Origin: Fidelibacterota bacterium
Lineage (GTDB): Bacteria; Marinisomatota; Marinisomatia; Marinisomatales; UBA1611
NCBI GenBank assembly: GCA_002718285.1
Contig: PBAR01000025.1
Coordinates: 18,156-78,760 of the forward strand
Direction of reading: 5' to 3'
Length of the DNA stretch: 60,605 nt
Shown piece by piece: positions 51,527 through 60,605 of the stretch (its first letter is position 1; each line of letters opens with the position of its first letter). The notes beneath the pieces are model-generated. The model saw nothing but the letters and a program-made list of their open reading frames with translations, was not told where the DNA came from and did not search any database. A program made the translations under genes and the position numbers.

Positions 51527-52581
51527 TGAAAGAGAGATATCAAGATGAAAACCTAGTTTGGATTCCTTTAGTTATTATTAGCGTTTTTACATTCCCATTT
51601 CTACTTAAAGGAATAACTTATAGTTATAAATATTATTTATTTATTTTAAATCTTGCAGGAATATATATTATTCTAAATGTAGGCTTAGATCTATTGAGCG
51701 GGTATACTGGACTAATCTCTTTAGGCCATGCTGGACTATTGGCTTTAGGTGCATATACGTCAGCTATATTAGTTGATAATATTGGTATCCCTTTTATTGC
51801 ATCTCTTTTTATTTCTCCATTCATTGTTGCCATCTTTAGTTTTTTTATAGGTTTTCCTGCTCTAAAAATAACAGGAATGTATCTAGGGCTTACAACAATG
51901 GGTTTCGGATTTATTGTTAAGCGTCTTATAATTTCTTTTCGTGAATGGACACATGGTGCAGGTGGATTGGAAGTGTCTTATCCTATTTTCTTTGGATTTG
52001 TATTTAAATCGGATTGGGATAATTATTTTCTTATTTCAACGTTTACTATTCTTTCTGTCATTGCTGCCAGGAGGATAGGTAATTCTAAAATTGGAAGAGC
52101 TTTTATGGCTATTAGAGACTCTGAGCAGGCAGCCCAGGCTGCTGGCGTAAACCTTACTAAGTATAAAATGTTGGCTTTTTTTATATCTGGGTTATTTGCA
52201 GGTTTGGCTGGATTGTTATTTGCTCATACCAGCCAGTTTATTTCTACCGACCATTTTGATATTATTTTATCTGTTTATTTTATTATAATGATTTTAGTAG
52301 GAGGAATTAGTTCTATATATGGTGCAGTGTTAGGCACACTATTTATTATCATATTGGATTACTTTTTAGTCCCCGAACTCAAAGAATTTATACAAGGTTT
52401 TATTAATGTTAAGAGTGGTGATATTCAATTACTCCTATTCGGACTAATAATGTATTTATTTATTATATTCCAACCTACAGGATTATATGGAATGTGGGTA
52501 AAAATAAAGATTTATTGGAAAATTTTTCCATTTAACCCTAGAAAAGTAATATTTAAAAAAGTAAAAAGGAGAATAAAATGA
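51526..52581 (+). CDS. livM: Branched-chain amino acid type ABC transporter permease LivM
   Basis: 351 residues, multi-helix. LivM signature: LLSGYTGLISLGHAGLLALGAYTSAIL, GRAFMAIRDSEQAAQAAGVNLTKYK and ISSIYGAVLGTLF. Overlaps livH by one base (TAATG) and livK by four (ATGA), so translation is coupled through the permease pair into the binding protein. TGA stop. Confidence 0.93.
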   Translation: MKERYQDENLVWIPLVIISVFTFPFLLKGITYSYKYYLFILNLAGIYIILNVGLDLLSGYTGLISLGHAGLLALGAYTSAILVDNIGIPFIASLFISPFIVAIFSFFIGFPALKITGMYLGLTTMGFGFIVKRLIISFREWTHGAGGLEVSYPIFFGFVFKSDWDNYFLISTFTILSVIAARRIGNSKIGRAFMAIRDSEQAAQAAGVNLTKYKMLAFFISGLFAGLAGLLFAHTSQFISTDHFDIILSVYFIIMILVGGISSIYGAVLGTLFIIILDYFLVPELKEFIQGFINVKSGDIQLLLFGLIMYLFIIFQPTGLYGMWVKIKIYWKIFPFNPRKVIFKKVKRRIK

Positions 52582-53744
52582 ATAAATCTTTAGGTCTTAT
52601 AATTTTTATACTGCTCCTATCGATAAGTTGTGCAGACCGTGCATCAGCACCAGGTATATCTGAGGATAAAATTTTGATTGGAAATATTCAAGATTTAAGC
52701 GGTCCTATGAAAGAATTAGGTGCTTTATTACCAAGTGGATCTAATCTCTATTTCCGTTATATTAATGATCAAGGAGGAATTCATGGTAGGAAGATTGAGA
52801 TGAAAGTTGAGGACCATGGATATAATCCGCAAAAGGCCATGGCTTCTGCAAAAAAACTTATTGAAAAAGATCAAGTTTTTTGTTTATATAATGTTATTGG
52901 GACATCTCCATGCGAGGCTCTGCGTCCTATACTAACTGAATCAGGTATCCCATTAATTGCTCCTGCAACTCAATCTGGTACAATGTCAGATATGTCAAAA
53001 GAAGCTGCAAAACTTATCTTCCATACTGATACAGGTTATGATAAGCAGGTTACAATACTTGTTGAATATATTCAGTCAAAAGATTTAGAAGCTAAAATTG
53101 GTTTAATTTATCAAGATGATGATTATGGTGAAAATGTATTGAAAGGTACAGCATTGGCAGAAAAGACTAATACAATTTCTATTCAAAAAGAGGCTTATCA
53201 AAGAGGAGCTACAGATTTCACAGGTCAAGTTGCAAATTTAATGAAGGGAGGTGTAACCCATCTGATTATTGCTGGAATAGTTAAAGAGCCAATCATTGTT
53301 ATGAAAACTGCTTCAGCTATGGGATATTCGCCAAAATTTTATGGAACTAGTCCAACAATGGATAGCCGAGTTTCTTTGGGAGCTGGACCAGCGGGTGAAG
53401 GATTTATTGCAGCAAACTTTGCATTTCTATGGAATTCTGATTCTCCTAGTGCAGTTCTTTATAGGGATTTATGTAAAAAATATGAAATTCCAGAAAAATA
53501 TGTAGGGATGTACCACTTTTATGGATTCGGTACCGCACAAATATTAGTAGAAGGTTTAAAACGAGCTGGCCCTTATCCTACTCGAGATGGTCTTGTAGAT
53601 GCATTTGAAACATTTAATAGATGGGAAAGTGGCGTATATCCACCAATTTCTTATAGCCAGTCTGATCACGCTGGGTCAGAGTCGGTTGTGTTGGTGCAGA
53701 CAAATAATGGTAAACAAACAATTATTTCTGATTGGATCGAGTAA
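52578..53744 (+). CDS. livK: ABC transporter substrate-binding lipoprotein (LivK-like)
   Basis: 388 residues. Lipobox LSISC (Cys near 14). Type I periplasmic-binding fold of the Leu/Ile/Val family (PF13458): ILIGNIQDLSGPMKELG, INDQGGIHGRKIEMKVEDHGYNP, IGLIYQDDDYGEN and YHFYGFGTAQILVEGLKRAG. It captures the substrate outside the inner membrane. Position between permease and ATPase genes, with an ATGA overlap, confirms operon membership. Confidence 0.92.
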   Translation: MNKSLGLIIFILLLSISCADRASAPGISEDKILIGNIQDLSGPMKELGALLPSGSNLYFRYINDQGGIHGRKIEMKVEDHGYNPQKAMASAKKLIEKDQVFCLYNVIGTSPCEALRPILTESGIPLIAPATQSGTMSDMSKEAAKLIFHTDTGYDKQVTILVEYIQSKDLEAKIGLIYQDDDYGENVLKGTALAEKTNTISIQKEAYQRGATDFTGQVANLMKGGVTHLIIAGIVKEPIIVMKTASAMGYSPKFYGTSPTMDSRVSLGAGPAGEGFIAANFAFLWNSDSPSAVLYRDLCKKYEIPEKYVGMYHFYGFGTAQILVEGLKRAGPYPTRDGLVDAFETFNRWESGVYPPISYSQSDHAGSESVVLVQTNNGKQTIISDWIE

Positions 53745-53791
53745 TCATTTATAAATAAAGAGCATTTCTATAAACAGAGGAATTTTCTTTT

Positions 53792-54553
53792 ATGGCAGAT
53801 CTGTGTATTAATAATGTTCAAATGCAATTTTCAGGTGTATTGGCGCTAAATGGTGTAACACTTACAGTAAAAGAAGGTGAAATATTTTCTCTGGTTGGAT
53901 CGAATGGGTCTGGTAAATCAACATTATTCAACTGTATTAATGGATTTAATAGGCCCCAGATTGGATCGATTGAATTTGGATATCATGATTTATTAGAAAA
54001 ATATCCACATAAAATAATTGAATGTGGGATTTCTCGTACCTTTCAGAATGTTCAAAATATTCCATTTATGACTGTTTTAGATAATATTTTGCTTGGTGCT
54101 CATCATCGCATTAGTGCTAAATCGACAGTAAAAAGATGGTTGTTCGAAAAACAGCGAGAAAAAGAAGAAGCGATGGGGTTGGAAATACTAGACTTTTTAG
54201 GGATTGTGAATTATGAGAAAAAATACATGGCTGGTCAACCTTACGGAATACAGAAATTAACAGAAATTGCAAGAGCACTTGTTGCTAAACCTAAGCTAAT
54301 TCTGATGGATGAACCTGCTGCTGGTATGAATGATCAAGAAACATATGAAATTGCTAAAATTATTTCTGAAATCCGTGACGAATTAGGTATTACTGTTTTA
54401 GTTATAGAGCATGATATGAATTTGGTCATGAGTATTTCCGATAGAGTATGTGTCTTGGATTCAGGAAAAGTAATCGCATTAGGTACTGCAGATTATGTTA
54501 AAAAACATCCAGATGTTATTGATTTATTTCTAGGAGTTTCTATTAATGCTTAA
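53792..54553 (+). CDS. livG: ABC transporter ATP-binding protein LivG
   Basis: 253 residues. Walker A SLVGSNGSGKST, Q-loop FQNVQNIPFM, Walker B LILMDEPAAGMN, H-loop VIEHDMNLVM. The signature is diverged (GQPYGIQKLTEIARAL). LivG-specific insert between Q-loop and signature present. The 3' end overlaps livF by 8 bases. It powers the LivHM permease together with LivF. Confidence 0.93.
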   Translation: MADLCINNVQMQFSGVLALNGVTLTVKEGEIFSLVGSNGSGKSTLFNCINGFNRPQIGSIEFGYHDLLEKYPHKIIECGISRTFQNVQNIPFMTVLDNILLGAHHRISAKSTVKRWLFEKQREKEEAMGLEILDFLGIVNYEKKYMAGQPYGIQKLTEIARALVAKPKLILMDEPAAGMNDQETYEIAKIISEIRDELGITVLVIEHDMNLVMSISDRVCVLDSGKVIALGTADYVKKHPDVIDLFLGVSINA

Positions 54554-55289
54554 GTTGGTTGGGATTGAGACTTATTATGGAAAAATAAAAGTTCTGCATG
54601 GGGTTTCTTTAGAAGTTAAGGAAGGGCAATTAGTTGCAATATTGGGTGCTAACGGAGCTGGGAAGACAACTATATTAAAAACGATAAGTGGAATAGTCGA
54701 ACCAGAACAGGGAAGTATAAATTTTTGTGGAAATCGAATAGATGGAATGGACCCTGAAACTATTGTTGAAATGGGTATAGGGCATGTTCCAGAATGGCGT
54801 AGGATTTTTCCAGAACTAACAGTTGAAGAAAATCTTCTAATGGGAGGGTTTCTAATCAAAGAAAAAGATTTTCTTTATGAAAGAATGGTTAAAGCGTTTA
54901 AATATTTTCCAAAACTAGAAAAAAGAAAAACCCAGTTGGCAGGAACAATGAGTGGAGGAGAGCAGCAAATGTTGGCAATCCTTCGTGCATTAATGAATAG
55001 TCCCAGATTACTTTTACTTGATGAGCCTTCACTAGGACTCGCTCCAAAATTAGTTGATAATATATTTTCTAAAATTAGAGAATTACATCAATCTGGTGTT
55101 ACAATTCTTTTGGTTGAGCAGAATGTAAAAAGATCCCTTTCTATTGCAGATTATGGTTATGTTTTAACAACAGGAAAAATTTTATTGAGTGGAACATGTA
55201 AGGAATTATTAGATGAGGAAAAAGTACGTGAGAATTATCTAGGTGAAGGTAAATATATAAAACGTTCAAAACTTTGGGTTAGCGGATAA
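54546..55289 (+). CDS. livF: ABC transporter ATP-binding protein LivF
   Basis: 247 residues. Walker A ILGANGAGKTT, signature MSGGEQQMLAILRALM, Walker B LLLLDEPSLGLAP, H-loop LLVEQNVKRSL. Starts within the last codons of livG. The stop is 3 bases before the acyl-CoA synthetase start, so the synthetase belongs to the same operon. Confidence 0.93.
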   Translation: MLKLVGIETYYGKIKVLHGVSLEVKEGQLVAILGANGAGKTTILKTISGIVEPEQGSINFCGNRIDGMDPETIVEMGIGHVPEWRRIFPELTVEENLLMGGFLIKEKDFLYERMVKAFKYFPKLEKRKTQLAGTMSGGEQQMLAILRALMNSPRLLLLDEPSLGLAPKLVDNIFSKIRELHQSGVTILLVEQNVKRSLSIADYGYVLTTGKILLSGTCKELLDEEKVRENYLGEGKYIKRSKLWVSG

Positions 55290-55292
55290 GCA

Positions 55293-57113
55293 ATGGATCT
55301 CCATATAAATAATACAATTTCAAAATTATTCTGGTATAACGTAGAAAATTATGCTGATGACATTTCTAACTGGAAGAAAGAAAAAGGTATATGGAAATCT
55401 ATTACTTGGGGAGAATATGGAAATTATGTAAAAGATATTGCGAATGCTTTATTGGACATAGGTATTGAAAGAGGTGATAAAGTTTCTATTATTAGTTTAA
55501 CTCGATTTGAATGGGTAGTAGTGGACTTAGCTATTATTTCGATTGGGGCCGTAACTGCACCTGTATATCCTTCGAATACTAAAGAACAGATTTATTACAT
55601 TGTTGATCATAGTCAATCAAAATTTATTTTTGCAGAGGATCAGGAGCAGTTAGATAAAATATTAACAATTTGGAAAGATTTAGAAAATATTCAGCAAATC
55701 GTTGTTTTCGATAAATTCGAAGTTGATGATGATACAAAAATAATAAAAATTGATAATTTTAGAGAGAGAGGAAGAATATATAGATCTGGTAATCAAAACC
55801 ATTTAAATCAAAAAGTATTAGAAAGTACTCCAGAAGATATAATTAGTTTAATCTATACATCTGGTACTACTGGGAATCCGAAAGCTGGAATTATTAATAG
55901 TAATAATGTTCTTGCGGTTGCTAAGCATCTTCCAAAAATGTATGGTATCAAAAAAGATGATATGTCTATTGCTTACCTTCCATTATCTCATATAGCGGAA
56001 AGAGATCTAGGTCATTTTTTAAAATTATACTCCAGGAATGTGACTGTCTTTGCAGAAGGTTTAGATGAAATGCCTGCTAATTTAAAGCAGACTGGACCAA
56101 CAATTTTATTTGGAACCCCAAGGGTTTTCGAAAAATTTTATGCTAAAATTATATCTGCAATTAACGATGCAACCTGGTTTCAAAAAAAGATTTATAATTG
56201 GAGTATTAGCGTAGGAAAAGATTATTTTATATCAAATGATGGAAAGAATAAACCATCATTGTTTTTAAAATTTAAACGTAAAATTGCTCATTTTCTAATT
56301 TTTCAGAAAATTCATGATATGTTTGGCGGAAACATACGTTTTATGATTTCTGGAGCAGCTCCTATATCACCCAACATTGTATTCTATTTTAATTGGGTTG
56401 GCTTGGAAATCTATGAAGTATATGGTATGACAGAAACAACTGGTGCAATTTCTGCGAATAGAATAGGGCGTGCAAAAATAGGGTCTGTAGGTGAGGTATT
56501 TCCTGATACCGATTTAAAGATTTCTGGAGATGGTGAAATATTTGTAAATGGTCCACAAAATATTTTAGGTTATTATCGTGATAGAAGTGCATCAGAAGAA
56601 TTAATTATTAAAGAAGCGGATGGAACAAAATGGCTTCGTACTGGTGATGTTGGGTATATCGATGATGACGGATATTTATTTATTACAGATAGAAAAAAAG
56701 ATATTATTATTACAGCTGGAGGAAAAAATATTGCTCCGCAGAATATTGAAAATTTGATGAAGACAAGCCCATTTATTTCTCAAACTATAGTTTTTGGAGA
56801 TCGAAAACCATATTTAACTATGTTACTGACTTTAGATGATGATGAAATAATTAAGTTTGCAAGAGATCAAAAAATTTTGTACCAAGATTTGGAGGATTTA
56901 TCAAAAAAACAAGAAGTCATTGATTTGTTACACCATGAAATTTCCATGTTAAATCGTGAGTTAGCCAGTTACGAGACTATTAAAAAATTTCGTATTTTAG
57001 AAAAAGAACTAGACCAAGATAAGGATGAGATCACACCTACATTTAAAGCAAAGCGAAATGTGATCTTCTCTAATTACCAGTATTTAATTGATGAAATGTA
57101 CGCTCGAAATTAA
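55293..57113 (+). CDS. Long-chain acyl-CoA synthetase (AMP-forming)
   Basis: 606 residues, ANL superfamily. P-loop-like LIYTSGTTGNPKAG (near 187), YGMTETTG (near 375), RTGDVGYIDDDGYLFITDRKKDIIITAGGKNIAPQNIE in parts, typical of the FadD15/FAA-type group. Activates a carboxylic acid with ATP and CoA. Located 3 bases after livF, so the transporter may import its substrate (an aromatic, branched or fatty carboxylate), an inference from context. Confidence 0.92.
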   Translation: MDLHINNTISKLFWYNVENYADDISNWKKEKGIWKSITWGEYGNYVKDIANALLDIGIERGDKVSIISLTRFEWVVVDLAIISIGAVTAPVYPSNTKEQIYYIVDHSQSKFIFAEDQEQLDKILTIWKDLENIQQIVVFDKFEVDDDTKIIKIDNFRERGRIYRSGNQNHLNQKVLESTPEDIISLIYTSGTTGNPKAGIINSNNVLAVAKHLPKMYGIKKDDMSIAYLPLSHIAERDLGHFLKLYSRNVTVFAEGLDEMPANLKQTGPTILFGTPRVFEKFYAKIISAINDATWFQKKIYNWSISVGKDYFISNDGKNKPSLFLKFKRKIAHFLIFQKIHDMFGGNIRFMISGAAPISPNIVFYFNWVGLEIYEVYGMTETTGAISANRIGRAKIGSVGEVFPDTDLKISGDGEIFVNGPQNILGYYRDRSASEELIIKEADGTKWLRTGDVGYIDDDGYLFITDRKKDIIITAGGKNIAPQNIENLMKTSPFISQTIVFGDRKPYLTMLLTLDDDEIIKFARDQKILYQDLEDLSKKQEVIDLLHHEISMLNRELASYETIKKFRILEKELDQDKDEITPTFKAKRNVIFSNYQYLIDEMYARN

Positions 57114-57137
57114 AACCAGTTAAAATATGGAATTAAC

Positions 57138-58397
57138 ATGAATAAAGAGCAGCAATTTAGCATAATGATGTTTCTACAATATGCCTTATGGGGTGCTTGG
57201 CTACCTGTAACAGCTCGATTTTTATCAGCATCTATTTTAGAAGGTGGTTTAGGATTCACTGGCTCTCAAATTGGAATGATTCTTGGTTTAGCTGGCTCTG
57301 TTGGTGCTATAGCATCCCCGTTCATTGTTGGACAAATTGCAGATCGATATTTTAATTCAGACCAAATTTTGGCTTTTTTGGTAATTGCTGGTGGATTGGT
57401 TAAATGGATGACAGCATACCAGAATGAATACATATCATGGCTCATTTTATCTATTATTTACAGTTTATTATATATGCCGACATTGGCTTTATCTAATTCG
57501 ATCACTTTTGCCCATATTCAGGACTCGGATAATAATTTTCCGAAGATTCGTGTTTGGGGAACTTTAGGATGGATCGCCGCAAGTTGGGCATTCCCAATGG
57601 TTTGGCTTCAAACCAATTTAGAATTTCAATTGATGCCACCATTTATTGTTGGAGCAGAAGTTCCAGAAGTTACTTCCAGATTGGTGGATGCACTAAAATT
57701 TTCTGGAATAATTTCAATTCTCTATGGTGCATTTTGTTTTACCTTGCCATCTACGCCACCGAAGCAGGATGCAGTTGAGAAATTAGCTTATAAAAAAGCG
57801 TTTGAATTATTTAAGATAACTTCGTTTGCTGTGTTGGTCATTGCTAGTTTAGCTATTAGTATAATTCATCAAATATATTTTTTACAAACAGGGCCATTTC
57901 TATCCCATATCGGCATTCCCGATAGCCAAATCGGTCCAGCAATGACTATAGGGCAGTTCGCAGAAATTTTTACTATGTTTTACCTAGGATATTTTTTAAA
58001 GCGGATTGGGTTTCATAAAGTAATATCAATAGGTGTTGCGGCTTACTTTTTACGCTATGCCATCTTTGGGACAGAAGTATTCCCCGTTTGGGTCATAATT
58101 GTGAGCCAGGCCTTACACGGATTTTGCTATGCATTCTTTTTCGCTGCCGCATTTATTTATGTGGATAAATTAGCAGATAAGGATGTTCGCCATTCTGCTC
58201 AAACTGTCTTTGGTATTATTATTTTTGGTGGCGGACCAGTTATTGGAGGATGGCTTTCAGGATATCTCCAAAATATGTATACGTCAGATAATATATTTGA
58301 TTATTCAAAATTTTGGTACACCTTATCAGCTATTGGCTTCATTACTCTTATATTTTTTTATTTAACATTTAAAAATAAATTATCGGAAAGGAATTAA
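57138..58397 (+). CDS. MFS transporter, nucleoside:H+ symporter type
   Basis: 419 residues with 12 helices. Family marks: MMFLQYALWGAWLPV at the N-terminus, SPFIVGQIADRYF and RVWGTLGWIAASW, matching the nucleoside-proton symporter family (PF03825, NupG-like). Inner membrane. Starts 24 bases after the acyl-CoA synthetase and 3 bases before a Gfo/Idh/MocA gene, so it is probably the importer for the sugar or nucleoside cluster at the window end. Confidence 0.88.
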   Translation: MNKEQQFSIMMFLQYALWGAWLPVTARFLSASILEGGLGFTGSQIGMILGLAGSVGAIASPFIVGQIADRYFNSDQILAFLVIAGGLVKWMTAYQNEYISWLILSIIYSLLYMPTLALSNSITFAHIQDSDNNFPKIRVWGTLGWIAASWAFPMVWLQTNLEFQLMPPFIVGAEVPEVTSRLVDALKFSGIISILYGAFCFTLPSTPPKQDAVEKLAYKKAFELFKITSFAVLVIASLAISIIHQIYFLQTGPFLSHIGIPDSQIGPAMTIGQFAEIFTMFYLGYFLKRIGFHKVISIGVAAYFLRYAIFGTEVFPVWVIIVSQALHGFCYAFFFAAAFIYVDKLADKDVRHSAQTVFGIIIFGGGPVIGGWLSGYLQNMYTSDNIFDYSKFWYTLSAIGFITLIFFYLTFKNKLSERN

Positions 58398-58400
58398 ACC

Positions 58401-59654
58401 ATGTCAGAAAAAAGAATCGGTATCGGATTTATTGGCGGAGGGTTTATCACTCGTTTTCATATTCAATCTTTAATTGGTGTCCGAGATTGTGATGTTTTAG
58501 GTATTATGTCAATGACTATGGATTCAGCAAAAACATCTGCTTCTTTAGCCCGAACTTTAAATGTCGGAGAAGCAAAGCCTTATTTATCAATTACAGAAAT
58601 GATAGCTAATCCAAATATCAATGCTTTGTGGATTTGCTCACCAAATTTCACACGTATAGAGGTAATGGAAGAGATTGTAGATGCTATTGAGTCTGGAAAA
58701 GGTGAACTCATTGGCATTACTTGTGAAAAACCATTGGGAAGAAATGTTAAAGAAGCTAAAAAAGTGTTGCAACTAACCAAAAAGGTTGGTCTTTTAGATG
58801 GCTATCTGGAAAATCAAATATTTGCACCATCTGTTACCCGTGGGAAAGAAATTATTTGGGAGCGTGGAGCAAAAACTACAGGACGTCCCTATTTAGCGCG
58901 GGCAGCGGAAGAACATAGTGGTCCCCACATGCCTTGGTTTTGGGAAGGGCAACTTCAAGGGGGTGGAGTGCTAAATGACATGATGTGTCATTCCGTAGAA
59001 GAAGCACGATTTATGCTTACAAAACCAGGGTCACCTAGAGAATCTTTGATACCAAAGAGTGTAAATGCTTATGCATCCTGTTTAAAATGGCAAAATCCAG
59101 CCTATGCAAAAATCCTTTCAGAAAATAGTGGTGGGAAAACAGATTATTTAAATCGTCCTGCAGAAGATTTTGCTCGGTCACTAATAGAATACGAAGATGA
59201 AGATGGAAATAATCTTATAGTAGAAACTACTACATCGTGGTGCTTTGTAGGTGCAGGACTTCGATTAAGTATGGAATTATTCGGTCCAGAATATTCCATG
59301 TTTGTAAATACGCTAGATTCAGATTTAAAGGTATTTTTTAGCCGGAAAGTAGCCAGTTCCAAAGGTGAAGATTTGGTTGAAAAACAAAATGCTGAATCAG
59401 GAGAGATGCCTGTAGTGAGTAGTGAAACAGATACCTATGGATATACTGCAGAAAATCGTCATATGGTACAAAGTTTTCTAGCAGGAGTACGACCAGAAGA
59501 AAATTTCAGTGATGGTGTGAATGTAACTGAATTGTTAATGACAGCTTATATGTCAGCGGAACAGGATAAAACAATAAAATTTCCCCCAGAAAATCTGGAT
59601 ACATTTATCCCAGCAGTTGCTAAGGGTGAGTGGAATCCGAAAAAGAAATCATAA
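58401..59654 (+). CDS. Gfo/Idh/MocA family oxidoreductase
   Basis: 417 residues. Rossmann GFIGGGFITRFHIQSL (about 9-24), ITCEKPLGRNVKEAKK with the EKP catalytic-region motif, and GGGVLNDMMCHSVEEARFML in the substrate half. NAD(P)-dependent oxidation of a sugar, inositol or amino-sugar derivative. Four bases after the symporter gene, with a GGAAAGGA ribosome site inside its 3' end. The next gene encodes a TIM-barrel isomerase, a frequent partner. Confidence 0.9.
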   Translation: MSEKRIGIGFIGGGFITRFHIQSLIGVRDCDVLGIMSMTMDSAKTSASLARTLNVGEAKPYLSITEMIANPNINALWICSPNFTRIEVMEEIVDAIESGKGELIGITCEKPLGRNVKEAKKVLQLTKKVGLLDGYLENQIFAPSVTRGKEIIWERGAKTTGRPYLARAAEEHSGPHMPWFWEGQLQGGGVLNDMMCHSVEEARFMLTKPGSPRESLIPKSVNAYASCLKWQNPAYAKILSENSGGKTDYLNRPAEDFARSLIEYEDEDGNNLIVETTTSWCFVGAGLRLSMELFGPEYSMFVNTLDSDLKVFFSRKVASSKGEDLVEKQNAESGEMPVVSSETDTYGYTAENRHMVQSFLAGVRPEENFSDGVNVTELLMTAYMSAEQDKTIKFPPENLDTFIPAVAKGEWNPKKKS

Positions 59655-59670
59655 ACCAGCTGGCTTCATA

Positions 59671-60605
59671 GTGAAAAAATATATTCTTATTATCTTTGGA
59701 TTGATTCTATTTATTTTGCTCAATGATAGAATATTATCATCTCAGAAGGATAATTATATTGGTGATCGTATTAAAGATTTAAAATTGGGCTCACAGGCAT
59801 GGACCTTCAGAAAATTTTCTTTTTATGAAATGTTAAATATGATGCATGATTTAAAATTACATTATTTGGAAGCATATCCTGGACAGGTTTTAGATAAAAA
59901 TGAACCTGATGTAAAGTTTGATCACTATTTATCCGATGTACATATAACTGAAATCAAGCAAGTATTGAAAGATAATGATATTATACTTTTGAATTACGGT
60001 GTGGTTGGTTTTGATAATAATGAAAAAAGCGCTCAAACTGTATTTGAGTTTGCCAAGAAAATGGGTGTCCAAACTATTATAACTGAACCTAACTATAATG
60101 ATTATTCTATTATTGAAAAAATGGTTGAGAAGTATAATATCCAAGTGGCTGTGCATAACCATCCTTACCCATCAAAATATGCCTATCCAAAAACTGTTTT
60201 AAATCATATTAATGGTTTGGATGAGCGTATCGGAGCTTGTGTTGATATTGGACATTGGTTAAGAACTGGTGTTGATCCTATTGCAGGTCTCAAATTATTG
60301 GAAGGAAGAATATTGGATGTCCATCTGGAGGACTTAGATGAAATAGGTTCAAAAAATGCAAATACAGTTTCCTTTGGGGAAGGAATGGCGAATGTGCATG
60401 ATATTTTGGCTGAACTCACCCGTAAAAATTATTATGGGATGTTAGCAATTGAACTGGAGCAGGAACAAATTATCTTTAATCCGATACCCACCATTGAAAA
60501 AAGTAAAAAATACATTGATGATATTTCTTATTATAAGGACTGGGAAGAAATCCTGGTCCAAGAAAACAATGGTTGGTTCACCAAAAATGGATGGAATCAT
60601 TATGG
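59671..60605 (+). CDS. Exported sugar-phosphate isomerase/epimerase-like TIM-barrel protein (3' end beyond window)
   Basis: GTG start at 59671; open to the window end (311 codons seen). Signal/anchor helix KKYILIIFGLILFILL, then the xylose-isomerase-like TIM barrel (PF01261): LKLGSQAWTFRKFSFYEML, MGVQTIITEPNYND, VAVHNHPYP (metal His), ACVDIGHWLRTGVDP (metal Asp/His), LDVHLEDLDEIG and LAIELEQEQ (metal Glu). An exported member of this family next to a Gfo/Idh/MocA gene is typical of sugar-catabolic loci in Bacteroidetes and Planctomycetes. Being open at the 3' edge, it has no stop in the window. Confidence 0.88.
   Translation, partial: MKKYILIIFGLILFILLNDRILSSQKDNYIGDRIKDLKLGSQAWTFRKFSFYEMLNMMHDLKLHYLEAYPGQVLDKNEPDVKFDHYLSDVHITEIKQVLKDNDIILLNYGVVGFDNNEKSAQTVFEFAKKMGVQTIITEPNYNDYSIIEKMVEKYNIQVAVHNHPYPSKYAYPKTVLNHINGLDERIGACVDIGHWLRTGVDPIAGLKLLEGRILDVHLEDLDEIGSKNANTVSFGEGMANVHDILAELTRKNYYGMLAIELEQEQIIFNPIPTIEKSKKYIDDISYYKDWEEILVQENNGWFTKNGWNHY

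Noticed and set aside
1..60605. Alternative genetic code with TGA read as an amino acid
   Set aside because: Several genes end normally at TGA (2436-3950, 6729-7976, 11490-11627, 51526-52581), so recoding is local to the GST.
1..60605. tRNA, rRNA, CRISPR arrays, insertion sequences
   Set aside because: None found on reading; no conserved tRNA arms, no direct-repeat/spacer periodicity, no transposase-like protein.

Overview
The window is about 60.6 kb of AT-rich, gene-dense bacterial DNA with standard code 11 usage; TGA is an ordinary stop in several genes. Two proteins end in a type IX secretion (Por secretion) tail containing the YPNPFNP motif. There are also many lipoproteins, dockerin-like and thrombospondin type 3 calcium repeats, large secreted peptidases and a branched-chain amino acid type ABC transporter. 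Together these suggest an AT-rich, aerobic, protein-degrading marine member of the Fibrobacteres-Chlorobi-Bacteroidetes side of the tree. Candidatus Marinimicrobia (SAR406 / Neomarinimicrobiota) is my best guess, by inference and not by search. No rRNA, tRNA, CRISPR array, transposase or integrase was seen.

Positions 1-11.5 kb form a mosaic accessory region: a propeller fragment, a NodB-like deacetylase with a T9SS tail, an orphan adenine methylase, a dockerin/SUMF1-like protein, small exported proteins, a cation/proton antiporter, a cytosine-5 methylase, an SDR, a Vsr endonuclease and a TauE exporter. Many gaps carry copies of one hairpin-plus-leader repeat. Positions 11.5-16.5 kb hold five consecutive lipoprotein genes (two with seven propeller-like repeats, two tandem collagen-stub copies), then an Omp28-like/TSP3/dockerin protein.

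Positions 16.5-24 kb form a co-directional redox and sulfur run: a divergent MBL protein, an ETHE1-like persulfide dioxygenase, a cobalamin-binding-type protein, a glutathione S-transferase whose active-site codon is TGA followed by a textbook bacterial SECIS hairpin (a probable selenoprotein), SelO with no gap after it, a DCC/lipase-maturation-factor fusion and an O-methyltransferase. A selenouridine synthase gene (mnmH/selU) at 37.3-38.4 kb independently indicates selenophosphate use.

Positions 24-33 kb hold small transport, cupin, zinc-ribbon and transglutaminase genes and a DPP-IV plus DUF885 peptidase pair. Positions 33-37 kb hold a 1205-residue adhesin-like T9SS substrate preceded by operator-like palindromes and followed by a 59-residue microprotein. 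That microprotein has a paralogue at 5.4 kb preceded by a stranded relic of the same T9SS tail. Positions 37-50.5 kb are mixed housekeeping and envelope genes: selU, DUF4294, MORN proteins, a DEDD exonuclease, malic enzyme, a BamE-like lipoprotein, a sterol-desaturase family protein, a 23-residue-repeat protein and a 2OG oxygenase.

Positions 50.6-57.1 kb are a livHMKGF transporter operon ending in an acyl-CoA synthetase. The window closes with a sugar/nucleoside catabolic cluster: an MFS symporter, a Gfo/Idh/MocA oxidoreductase and a truncated TIM-barrel isomerase.
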